Origin: VRUB01 sp046758085
GTDB lineage: Bacteria; Pseudomonadota; Gammaproteobacteria; Acidiferrobacterales; SPGG2
DNA: 33,766 nt
Reading direction: 5' to 3'
NCBI GenBank assembly: GCA_046758085.1
Contig: JBHHZP010000024.1
Coordinates: 1-33,766, forward strand
The translations under genes and the position numbers were made by a program. Shown here in pieces: positions 7,468-15,551 of the stretch. Under the pieces are notes generated by a model. The model searched no databases. It was given only the letters and a program-made list of their open reading frames with translations, and was not told where the DNA came from. How positions within the stretch are numbered: position 1 is the stretch's first letter; every line of letters begins with the position of its first letter.

Positions 7468-8483
7468 GGATCGATAGCATACTTGATCCCGGCGCCTGCC
7501 TCCATTTGGCGCAAGGCCGCATCGAGATCCCCCAGCCCCATCTCACCGCTGAGCAGATCGCCGACGCGCAAGTCGCCATGCCGGAGCAACTCTGCCGCGC
7601 GGCGCACATCGGGCGGTCCGAAATGGAACGCGCCAAGCAAACGCAGCTCCCGGTAGTGGACCTTGTAGGTGTCGACCGTGAACAGCGTTCCCTGCGGCAG
7701 GCCGCCAAAGAAGAGCACCTGGCCACCCGGCAGCACCGCGTCGAAGGCGCTCTGCCATCCCTGCTCACGGCCGGTGCACTCGATCACGCAATCGAAACCG
7801 GTATCTCCGCCTAGCTGCCGAGCGAGCGATCCGTGCGCCGCATCGAGAACGCTTTCGAGGCCATAACTGCCGGCGATGGCGAGACGCTCTCGATTGCGCC
7901 CCATGGCAACAATCGATGCCTGTGTGAATCGAGGTAACACCTGACAGAATAGCAGCCCCATGGAACCCAGACCCAGCACCAGGACTCGATCGACTCCGCG
8001 CCAATCGATCCGTTCCAGGCCGTGCACCACACAGGCCACAGGCTCGAGAAATGCCGCGTGCGCCGCCGGCATACCGGCCGGCCGCGCCAGCACGTTGTGG
8101 GCCACCACCCGCGCCGGCAACCGCAAGTACTGGGCAAACGCGCCAAAGGCCATGCCCTCGGGCAGCCGCGGACACAAGCTATAGCGCGCCCGGGCACAGT
8201 AGGGACACTCGCCGCACGGGGCGCTGTGCACGCCCCATACCGCCATGCCGGCGTCGAACCCTTGCACGCCTTCACCTGCCGCGTGCACGGTCCCCGCGTA
8301 CTGATGGCCAAACGGTCCGGGCATCGCGATAAAAGGGTGCCCGCGCTGGTAAGCCTTCAGGTCGGTCCCGCAGGTGAGTGCGCGCTCGACACGAACGGTA
8401 AGCTCCCCCTGCCGAGGGGCGGGATCGGCGACCTCACGAATCTCGATCGTTCTTGATTTGACAAGGTATGCAGCTCGCATCAT
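7458..8483 (-). CDS. Zinc-dependent alcohol dehydrogenase family protein (upstream copy)
   Basis: A 341-residue medium-chain dehydrogenase, first gene of the dehydrogenase-dehydrogenase-cupin operon. It has the catalytic Cys38 in CGTDLK and His60 in GHQ, where the family's usual Glu is Gln. The structural zinc cysteines 90, 93, 96 and 104 are all present, and the nucleotide-binding motif GLGSMG follows near residue 170. It is clearly diverged from the next gene, so the pair is not a recent duplication; two related enzymes may catalyse successive steps or form a heteromer. Two consecutive ATGs start the frame, with GGAG directly upstream. Confidence 0.9.
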   Translation of the reverse strand: MMRAAYLVKSRTIEIREVADPAPRQGELTVRVERALTCGTDLKAYQRGHPFIAMPGPFGHQYAGTVHAAGEGVQGFDAGMAVWGVHSAPCGECPYCARARYSLCPRLPEGMAFGAFAQYLRLPARVVAHNVLARPAGMPAAHAAFLEPVACVVHGLERIDWRGVDRVLVLGLGSMGLLFCQVLPRFTQASIVAMGRNRERLAIAGSYGLESVLDAAHGSLARQLGGDTGFDCVIECTGREQGWQSAFDAVLPGGQVLFFGGLPQGTLFTVDTYKVHYRELRLLGAFHFGPPDVRRAAELLRHGDLRVGDLLSGEMGLGDLDAALRQMEAGAGIKYAIDPWS

Positions 8484-8838
8484 CTCCGCTATGGTACATG
8501 GAATTATCGGTGTACGTCTTTCTCGTTTATCTTAACCGGCCAGTTGCCGAATACGTGTTATGGCCCGGAACATTAGCCGCTCCGTGGCAGGGCCTGCCCG
8601 TGTGAGCGATAGGAGAACGCTGACCGCCCCGCTACCGGCGGCAGTGCTGATTGCAACCGGGGCGACCCACGCGCACAGCCCCTCTCCGACTCCCTGACCG
8701 GCGCGGCTGCGACCGGAGCAATATACCCCAGGGACCGCCGCGCGGATCCGTGGTCGGCGCTATACTGTATAAAGCCTGTAGCGACCAGCCGCAGTGCTCA
8801 AGGACAATTTTGTCCTCTCATCGCACCGGGTTTAGACA
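8484..8838. other. Divergent intergenic region
   Basis: About 355 bases separate the dehydrogenase operon (minus) from the PilB-like gene (plus). No gene is visible. It holds the probable -10 of the PilB-like gene at 8761 and a palindrome at 8801. Confidence 0.5.
8761..8816 (+). promoter_or_regulatory. Candidate promoter and leader palindrome of the PilB-like gene
   Basis: TATACT at 8761-8766 is a good -10 but no -35 is evident. In the predicted leader, AGGACAA TT TTGTCCT (8801-8816) is a perfect seven-base inverted repeat, long enough for a dimeric repressor site. Both roles are inferred from position only. Confidence 0.35.
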
Positions 8839-10626
8839 TTGCCAGTCCAGAACCAACAGTCGTCAAGCCGAGCCGCGGGCGCGCTGGGCCTGAGAGACGT
8901 GCTGGCCAAGCTGATGGCGGACGGTTTGCTGTCCCAAGACGATGCCAACCGTATCAGTAGCAGTCACAGCAACAGCGAGCGTCATCCGCTGCTGTGCATC
9001 GCTGGCGAAGAGCCCAGAAACGTCAAGGACCCGGACAACTTCTTGACGTTGGAGCTGCTGACCAGCTGGTTGGCAGAGACGGCCGGGTTGCCGCACAAAC
9101 GCATCGACCCGCTGCGGCTGGACGTCGACGCCATTACGAGTGTGGTGCCTTTCGCTTATGCGTCTCGCCGCAAGATTCTGCCGATCTCGGTGAACCAGGA
9201 CACGGTCGTGATTGCGACCTGCGAGCCCTACATCAACGACTGGCAAGACGAGCTTGGCCGGGTCTTGCGCAAGAAAATCGTGTGCGTGCTGGCGAACCCG
9301 GCAGATATCGATCGCTACCTGGCGGAGTTTTATACCCTCAGCCGTTCGGTCAGGCGCGCTACCAAGGATTCCGGTACCAACCAGCTCAGCGTCATCACGA
9401 ACCTCGAGCAGCTCGTAGAGCTGGGCCGGACGGGACGGCTAGACGCCGACGACCACCACATTGTCAACATTGTGGACTGGCTGCTGCAGTACGCATTCGA
9501 CCAGCGTGCCAGCGACATACATCTCGAGCCGCGGCGGGACAAGAGCGATATCCGCTTTCGTATCGACGGTGTGCTGCACGTCGTGTATCAGGTACCTGTC
9601 GCCGTAATGAGTGCCATCATCAGCCGGGTCAAGACCCTCGGGCGCATGGACGTGGCGGAAAAACGCCGCCCACAAGACGGTCGATTAAAGACCAAAACGC
9701 CGCCCGGTAACGAGGTCGAGCTGCGGCTATCCACGATTCCGACCGCGCTTGGCGAGAAGCTGGTGATGCGCATCTTCGATCCCACCGTGCTCGCCAGAGG
9801 CTTCAAAGAGCTCGGCTTGAGCGATGACGAGGGGAAGCGTTGGGAGGCGATGGTGAAGCAACCGCATGGCATCATCCTCGTTACCGGCCCGACTGGTTCC
9901 GGTAAGACCACGACGCTTTACACGACATTGAAGCAGCTTGCCCGGCCGGAGGTAAACGTGTGCACGGTCGAAGACCCGATCGAAATGGTCGAGGCCAGCT
10001 TCAATCAAATGCAGGTGCAACATAATATCGGGTTGGGATTCGCCGAGGGAGTGCGCTCATTACTGCGTCAGGATCCCGACATCATCATGATCGGGGAGAT
10101 CCGTGACCTCGAGACCGGCGAAATGGCAGTGCAGGCCGCGTTGACGGGCCACCTGGTCTTGTCCACGTTGCACACCAATGATGCCCCATCGGCGATCACG
10201 CGCTTGCTCGAGATCGGCATACCGGCCTACTTGATCAATGCGACCATCCTCGGTGTCATGGCTCAGCGACTCGTGCGCACCTTATGTCCGCATTGCAAGC
10301 AGCCCGGATCACTGGATCACGCCGCCTGGGAGAACCTGGTGCGCCCGTGGAAGGCGACGAAACCGGCGTCTGCCTTTGCACCCAAAGGCTGCTCGGAGTG
10401 TCGCAACACCGGTTACCTCGGGCGGATCGGCATTTACGAGATGCTTACGATGTCACCGGGCTTGTGCAATCTGATTCAACCCGATGTTGATGTCGCGATC
10501 GTGCGAGATCACGCAGTTAAGGAAGGCATGCAACCACTGCGCTTGAGCGGTGCGCGAAAGATCCATGCGGGGTTCACGACGATCGAGGAAGTGGCCAAGG
10601 TTGCGCCGCCGCCTGATGAGTCATGA
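8839..10626 (+). CDS. GspE/PilB-family secretion or pilus ATPase
   Basis: A 595-residue ATPase of the type II secretion/type IV pilus family that powers pseudopilus or pilus assembly at the inner membrane. Domains in order are an N-terminal MshE/GspE-N domain (about 40-165), a linker, and the motor domain. Walker A GPTGSGKTT begins at 350, Walker B DIIMIGEIRD at 414, the His box GHLVLSTLHTND follows, and a zinc-binding tetracysteine (Cys483, 486, 518, 521) marks the C-terminal part. No pilC, pilD or secretin gene is nearby, so its partners lie elsewhere. The TTG start lacks a clear ribosome site and could be later, for example at an in-frame GTG near 8898. Its 3' end faces the mscS pseudogene 27 bases away. 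Confidence 0.92.
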   Translation: MPVQNQQSSSRAAGALGLRDVLAKLMADGLLSQDDANRISSSHSNSERHPLLCIAGEEPRNVKDPDNFLTLELLTSWLAETAGLPHKRIDPLRLDVDAITSVVPFAYASRRKILPISVNQDTVVIATCEPYINDWQDELGRVLRKKIVCVLANPADIDRYLAEFYTLSRSVRRATKDSGTNQLSVITNLEQLVELGRTGRLDADDHHIVNIVDWLLQYAFDQRASDIHLEPRRDKSDIRFRIDGVLHVVYQVPVAVMSAIISRVKTLGRMDVAEKRRPQDGRLKTKTPPGNEVELRLSTIPTALGEKLVMRIFDPTVLARGFKELGLSDDEGKRWEAMVKQPHGIILVTGPTGSGKTTTLYTTLKQLARPEVNVCTVEDPIEMVEASFNQMQVQHNIGLGFAEGVRSLLRQDPDIIMIGEIRDLETGEMAVQAALTGHLVLSTLHTNDAPSAITRLLEIGIPAYLINATILGVMAQRLVRTLCPHCKQPGSLDHAAWENLVRPWKATKPASAFAPKGCSECRNTGYLGRIGIYEMLTMSPGLCNLIQPDVDVAIVRDHAVKEGMQPLRLSGARKIHAGFTTIEEVAKVAPPPDES

Positions 10627-10653
10627 GCAGCGGGTCTGGCGGCGTTGCGCGTA

Positions 10654-11740
10654 TCAGTTGCCCGCCGAAGCATCGACAATCTTCCGCACCGCCGCGTCGG
10701 AACTCGTTTCGATCGCGGCCCGCAGCCTGGGCAGCGTTCCGGGTGGTGCTGTTGCAGGTACGCGATCAGCTTCTCACGTATCTCGCAACGCATATCCCAC
10801 GCGGTTCGTGAGTCCGGCGCGGTCGCCAGCACACGCAATCGCATCGTGCGTTCCCCCGACTCAACCACCTGCAAGTTCCAAAATTTCTTGTCCCACAGCG
10901 TGCAAGACTCGACGATCTCACCCACTGCCTTGCGAACTTTATCAACCGGTGTAGTGTAGTCGACATCCACTGTCACCTGACCCAATAGGTCGGGAGCCGC
11001 GTGCGTCCAGTTTTGGAACGGGTGCCTGAAAAATAGGTAATCGGCACAATCAATCGCCGCAGGTCCCAGATCCGTACGACCACGTAGGTCATGGTGATCT
11101 CTTCGATCCAACCCCATTCGCCCTCCACGATCACCACGTCGTCGATATGGATGCGATCGGTGAGTGCCAATTGGAAGCCCGCAATAAGTGTTTCAACTGC
11201 GGGCCGCGCGGCAACACCGAGAATAATGCCCGCGATACCGGCCCAGGCGAGTGCACTTGCGCCGAGGGTTCGTGCTTCGGGGAAGGTCATGAGCATAGAT
11301 GCAACGCCGAGAATCATGATAATCGCCACCAGAAACCGCCGCAGTAGGCCGACCTTGGTGTAGATACGTCGAGCACGCTTTGGATCATCCACGCTGACGA
11401 AGAGCCGATCATGCAGGTACTCGTCGAGTATGGACGTCAGTGAAACCAACAACCAAGTGAACGCGAAGATCAGAATCAGCGTGACTGCGTGTCTGGCAGT
11501 AAGCGCAATGTCCGGATGAAGATTCAGCAGCGGTTGCGCCACACGCCCGAAACTGAACACCAATAGCAACTCCAAGGGGCGACGGCTATTTTTGGCCAGA
11601 GACGCGGCTACTCTGCTTCCGCTTCGCTTCGCATACCGTCTCAGCGCCCATTGGATCGTGATGGCCGCAACGTATCCAAACACGCCGGCCACTATCACCA
11701 TCCAAAAGCCGTACTGCTGCAGGAACTTCAAACTATTCAT
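10654..11740 (-). pseudogene. Small-conductance mechanosensitive (MscS-family) channel, two frameshifts
   Basis: The first frame (11740 to about 11030) has four hydrophobic segments and the MscS pore/beta region (GIILGVAARPAVETLIAGFQLALTD, given in part, then IVEGEWGWIEEI). At a run of five A (11029-11033, plus strand) reading stops making sense; adding one base restores TYFFRHPFQNW, the family's YFIEKPFQNW. A second one-base loss near 10734-10740 moves the true C terminus (LPRLRAAIETSSDAAV) to a third frame ending in TGA at 10654. Repaired, the protein would be about 362 residues. The start has GGAG six bases upstream. Such channels open under membrane tension and release solutes. Either the gene is decaying or the sequence has two single-base errors. 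Confidence 0.88.
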
Positions 11741-11834
11741 GCCAACTCCATCATAATAATACCGCCGATTTTGAAAACAGCTAGCCGATACATGGGGTGT
11801 TACCGCTGGTACTGATGACCATGTTCAACAACCC

Positions 11835-12233
11835 TCATACGCCATCAGGCGGCACGAGCCGTGGTCGGCGGTTGGCGTCCATGGCGACATAGGTCAGTGT
11901 CGCTTCTGTCACCTGTACGCACTCCTTGGCCTCGAGCCTGCGCTCGGCGTATACATCCACTTTCACCGTAATCGATGTGCGCCCCACCCGCTCGACGTCG
12001 GCATAAAAGCTAACTATGTCCCCTACCAGCACCGGTTTCTTGAATGCGAGCGCATTGACGGCGACGGTTACCACGCGCCCGTGTGCGCGGCGCGCCGCTG
12101 CAATCGCGCCCGCCACGTCTACATGAGACATGATCCACCCGCCGAAGATATCGCCGACACTGTTCGTGTCTGCCGGCATCGGGACCACTCTGAGTGCTGC
12201 GTGACGGTCATGGGGAAGACATTCGCCGGACAT
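11835..12233 (-). CDS. YciA-type acyl-CoA thioesterase
   Basis: A 132-residue single hotdog-fold thioesterase that hydrolyses acyl-CoA to free acid and CoA in the cytoplasm. The family signature is near-complete: MPADTNSVGDIFGGWIMSH at about 19-37, carrying the catalytic Asp, followed by NALAFKKPVLVGD. Length agrees with E. coli YciA (132). The ATG is preceded by a strong ribosome site, GGAGGAG. It lies between the CPBP protease gene and the mscS pseudogene on the same strand, with gaps of 45 and 94 bases. Confidence 0.93.
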   Translation of the reverse strand: MSGECLPHDRHAALRVVPMPADTNSVGDIFGGWIMSHVDVAGAIAAARRAHGRVVTVAVNALAFKKPVLVGDIVSFYADVERVGRTSITVKVDVYAERRLEAKECVQVTEATLTYVAMDANRRPRLVPPDGV

Positions 12234-12278
12234 GGTAGCTCCTCCTGCGTATGACGCGTTATTGTGGGCGCGCCGCGT

Positions 12279-13019
12279 TCACCCGAGATAGATCATTGTC
12301 TCAATCGCAGAGATCAAGTTCCACAGGGAGTGCATCGCCATCGGTACATAAATAGAGTTTGTCTGCAGCCGCGCATACCCGAGGAGCAGGCCGCCGGCGA
12401 AGATCATCGAAACCTCGACCACGTCATATTGCAGATGGACCAGCGCCCACAGCAAGGACGTCAATATGATGGTGGCTTTCGCACCAACAGGCGATAACAG
12501 GCCCTGGAAAATAAAGCCGCGAACGAACATCTCCTCGAAAGCAGGCGCTGCAACGACGATGGCAAAAAACAATAGCGACAGGTTCTGTGCCGTCTCGAAC
12601 ACCCTCTGCTCGAACGGCGTTACGATCGGCCGGTCCAGAATCAACACGATGGCATGTACCGCGATGATGAACGCCACAAGGTAGCCCAGCCAGCGCCACA
12701 GATCGCGGCGCCGTGGCTGATTCAAGGCCAGGTAGGCACCGAGCGAAATGCCCTTGCGTGCCGCGGCGAAGCTCATGGTCAAACCAATGCCAACCGGGGC
12801 CGCTAGAGTAGTGGCCAGCGCCACGAGCAAGCCGAAGGAGTCGGCCGTAACGTCCGGCGCAACCGCAACTCCGCGCCATTGTAAGAGCGCAAACTCGGTC
12901 GCCACCTGCACGGCGATGAAGACTGCCGCAACGACCAACGAAAAACCGGCGGTCGCCCACAGGCCCCAGGGTCGGGGCTGAGCTGACTGATTATCCTCGC
13001 GACTCGTTGCCAATCGCAA
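12279..13019 (-). CDS. CPBP-family intramembrane metalloprotease
   Basis: A 246-residue membrane protein with about seven hydrophobic segments. The CPBP (CAAX protease and bacteriocin-processing, Abi/Rce1) motifs are present: EExxxR as Glu162-Glu163...Arg167, the second-motif His195 in WALVHLQ, and His230 with Asn234 (HSLWN) at the end. These residues form the active site within the membrane. The substrate is unknown; in bacteria such proteases are linked to bacteriocin self-immunity or to processing of membrane proteins. The TTG start is suggested by an AGGAT a few bases upstream and by the 11-base gap from the preceding CYTH gene, which implies one transcript. Confidence 0.88.
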   Translation of the reverse strand: MRLATSREDNQSAQPRPWGLWATAGFSLVVAAVFIAVQVATEFALLQWRGVAVAPDVTADSFGLLVALATTLAAPVGIGLTMSFAAARKGISLGAYLALNQPRRRDLWRWLGYLVAFIIAVHAIVLILDRPIVTPFEQRVFETAQNLSLLFFAIVVAAPAFEEMFVRGFIFQGLLSPVGAKATIILTSLLWALVHLQYDVVEVSMIFAGGLLLGYARLQTNSIYVPMAMHSLWNLISAIETMIYLG

Positions 13020-13030
13020 AACGATCCTGC

Positions 13031-13975
13031 CTATCCGCTGCCTGCGCGAGCGCTACCGCGCAGGAAACGCTCGATCTGCTCGTAGGCCCGCACATGCATA
13101 CCGGCGTCGCGATCGTGCAGCGCCACATAATCGCCACTTGCTTGCAGTGTGCGCAAAGCGCGTGCGGTCGCCAACGTGCTGCGGTACCAGATACGCAGCT
13201 CCGCCGGGTAGCGCGCCATCATGGCCTGTGCGATCACCGGCAGCGCCTGCGCGCTGTGCTTGCCTTTCGCCTCGATTTCCACTTCGTAGTGGCGGTATTG
13301 CGCACCGTCTAACCGGTACAGCACCGTATCGAGGGCCAACTCGGCGACCCCACCGTGTGCATCCTTTTGGTGCAAGTCAATATGGCGCACACGCCTGTGG
13401 GTGAGCTGTTGGTGAATCGGGGCGAGTCCAAGGCTCGCAGCAACTTCCAGTGCACCGTCCCCACACCGGGCCGGTCGCGCGCCACCCAGTCTAACCCCAA
13501 AGCTGGCAAGCTCATCGACTAATGCCTGCAAAGCCGCGGCAGACCAGGGCGTATCGATCTCGAGGCGCTCTATGGCGTGGTACGCGGTCACATGCGCCGG
13601 ACCCTTGAGGGTCAGCCACTGCTGATGACCTATGTCTCTGATGCGAAGTGCCAGCCGCTTGGCAGCCAACGCCCTCGCGGGCGTGTCCAAGTAATGGTCG
13701 CGAATGCGCTGCGCCGGGCGTGGCGCCAGGGTGTAATCGCCCACACGCCGGAGCCGGGCGATTCGGCTCAGCACTCCTGCGGCCCCAAGGCCAACCGCAC
13801 TCAATGTGACTTCGGTCTCACGCGGCTGGCGGTCCGCGGCAGGTCCCTTGTTGGCGTTTCTTGGCACTTTTCGTGTGCTTATGCAGATGTCGCGATTGCG
13901 CACTGGCCGCACGCTAGACGGCGGGGCAAGTAGCGACCGAGCATACGCTGCCGGTCGCGGCCGCGTCCACGACAC
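13031..13975 (-). CDS. CYTH-domain protein (possible inorganic triphosphatase)
   Basis: The conserved part begins at residue 53 with RETEVTL, the CYTH ExExK box in which Lys is replaced by Thr. It continues with YLDTPARALAAKRLALRIRD, WLTLKGP, AIERLEID and EVEIEAKG, the alternating charged strands that line the family's tunnel. CYTH enzymes hydrolyse triphosphate or thiamine triphosphate using metal ions. The last 60 residues are extra and helical; no full CHAD domain is seen. The 50 residues before the domain look non-native, so the real start may be the GTG at 13867. It diverges from the cyclopropane synthase gene and is followed 11 bases later by the CPBP protease. Confidence 0.75.
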   Translation of the reverse strand: MSWTRPRPAAYARSLLAPPSSVRPVRNRDICISTRKVPRNANKGPAADRQPRETEVTLSAVGLGAAGVLSRIARLRRVGDYTLAPRPAQRIRDHYLDTPARALAAKRLALRIRDIGHQQWLTLKGPAHVTAYHAIERLEIDTPWSAAALQALVDELASFGVRLGGARPARCGDGALEVAASLGLAPIHQQLTHRRVRHIDLHQKDAHGGVAELALDTVLYRLDGAQYRHYEVEIEAKGKHSAQALPVIAQAMMARYPAELRIWYRSTLATARALRTLQASGDYVALHDRDAGMHVRAYEQIERFLRGSARAGSG

Positions 13976-14080
13976 ACCGGGGTGGTATTCACAAATTGTC
14001 AGTAACGAGGATTACGATTAGGATATAGGGTCGTGCGAGACTCGGGTACCCGCAGCCAAGATCCGCCTGGTGAACAAGTC

Positions 14081-15367
14081 ATGAAGAAAATCAAGGGCGT
14101 GCCTCTCAGTTTCCCAGCCGCTGGTGGAAATGGCGCCATCGCGGCCGAGAAACCGGCTGCCGCCAGCCACGTCATGGCGCTCGACCGGGCACTGGTACGG
14201 CATTTGCTGCGCACACTGGATGACCCACCCATAAACGTCATTCTCTGGAACGGGGAAGAGCTGACCGGATCGCAGTCCGCGCCCGTGGCGCGGGTCTGGA
14301 TCCGTGATCGCAAGGCGTTTTTCAAGGTTCTCACACGCCCGGAGTTGCATTTCGGGGATCTCTACAGTTCGGGGCGTATCGCGGTGGAAGGCAGCCTGGT
14401 GCAGTTCATGGAGATCATCAACCGGGCGAGCAAGAATTCCGCGCGCACCGGCATTGTAAAAAAGTACCTCGCGCACCCGCTGAACCGGTCGCGGGCCAGC
14501 GCACAGGGCAGCTCAAGAGACAATATTCACCACCATTACGACCTGTCTAACGATTTCTACAAGCTCTGGCTCGACAAGCAGATGCAGTACACCTGCGCCT
14601 ACTTTCCCGACCCCGCCATGACACTGGAAGCGGCGCAACTGGCGAAGTTGGACCATGTGTGCCGCAAGCTGCAACTCAAACCCGGTGACACCGTGGTCGA
14701 GGCCGGTTGCGGCTGGGGCGGGCTGGCGCGTCATATGGCGCGCCATTATGGCGTCAAGGTCAAAGCCTACAACATTTCGCACGAGCAGATCGTTTACGCG
14801 CGCGAGCGCGCGAAAACGGAGAGCCTGGCAGACCGTATTGAGTACATCGAGGACGATTATCGCAATATCACGGGTCAGTACGACGCGTTCGTATCAGTCG
14901 GCATGCTCGAGCACGTGGGGCTCGCTCATTATGGGGAGTTGGGGGAGGTCATCCACCGCTCGCTTACGGATGTGGGACGCGGTCTGATCCACACGATCGG
15001 ACGCAACCGCCCGGGGATCATGAACCCGTGGATCGAGAGACGCATCTTCCCGGGTGCGCACCCACCCTCGCTGCGCGAGATGATGGATATCTTCGAGCCC
15101 CGGGAGTTTTCCATACTCGACGTCGAAAACCTTCGCCTGCACTACGCCAAGACCCTTGAGCATTGGCTTGAGCGATACGAGCAGCACGTCGATCAGGTTA
15201 GCAGCATGTTCGATCAAGACTTCGTCCGCGCCTGGCGGCTTTACCTGTCGGGCTCCATCGCGGCCTTCACCACCAGCTCCTTACAACTGTTCCAAATTAC
15301 GTTCGCCCGCCCACTCGATAACGCCGTTCCCTGGACTCGAGAGCACCTTTACACCGATCACGGCTGA
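14081..15367 (+). CDS. cfa: Cyclopropane-fatty-acyl-phospholipid synthase
   Basis: The enzyme transfers a methylene group from S-adenosylmethionine to double bonds of membrane phospholipid acyl chains, stiffening the membrane under stress. At 428 residues it is longer than E. coli Cfa (382), with an N-terminal extension. The typical blocks are HHHYDLSNDFYKLWLD, the YTCAYF active-site Cys (about 172), SAM motif I EAGCGWGGLARHMA (about 207), ISHEQ, SVGMLEHVG with the bicarbonate-site Glu, and IFPGAHPPSL. The ATG at 14081 has GGTGA seven bases upstream and is preferred over the GTG at 14033. Confidence 0.94.
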   Translation: MKKIKGVPLSFPAAGGNGAIAAEKPAAASHVMALDRALVRHLLRTLDDPPINVILWNGEELTGSQSAPVARVWIRDRKAFFKVLTRPELHFGDLYSSGRIAVEGSLVQFMEIINRASKNSARTGIVKKYLAHPLNRSRASAQGSSRDNIHHHYDLSNDFYKLWLDKQMQYTCAYFPDPAMTLEAAQLAKLDHVCRKLQLKPGDTVVEAGCGWGGLARHMARHYGVKVKAYNISHEQIVYARERAKTESLADRIEYIEDDYRNITGQYDAFVSVGMLEHVGLAHYGELGEVIHRSLTDVGRGLIHTIGRNRPGIMNPWIERRIFPGAHPPSLREMMDIFEPREFSILDVENLRLHYAKTLEHWLERYEQHVDQVSSMFDQDFVRAWRLYLSGSIAAFTTSSLQLFQITFARPLDNAVPWTREHLYTDHG

Positions 15368-15551
15368 TCCAACCAGCACCCGGCATCGGACCGCCCCGGT
15401 ATGCGGATCTTAACGCGCGGCGCTGCATGTGGCCGGGGTTGGGACAAATTACGCGCCTGCGCGATATTCAAGATTGTAGGTTCACCTCCATGTGCTTTAA
15501 TTGAGCAGAAATAGGTCAAATCTCAAGCACCAAACAGGAAACATCATACGC

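Noticed and set aside
10509..10653. Extension of the mscS frame antisense to the pilB-like gene
   Set aside because: After the second frame break the true C terminus lies in another frame and stops at 10654; the extension is not family-like.
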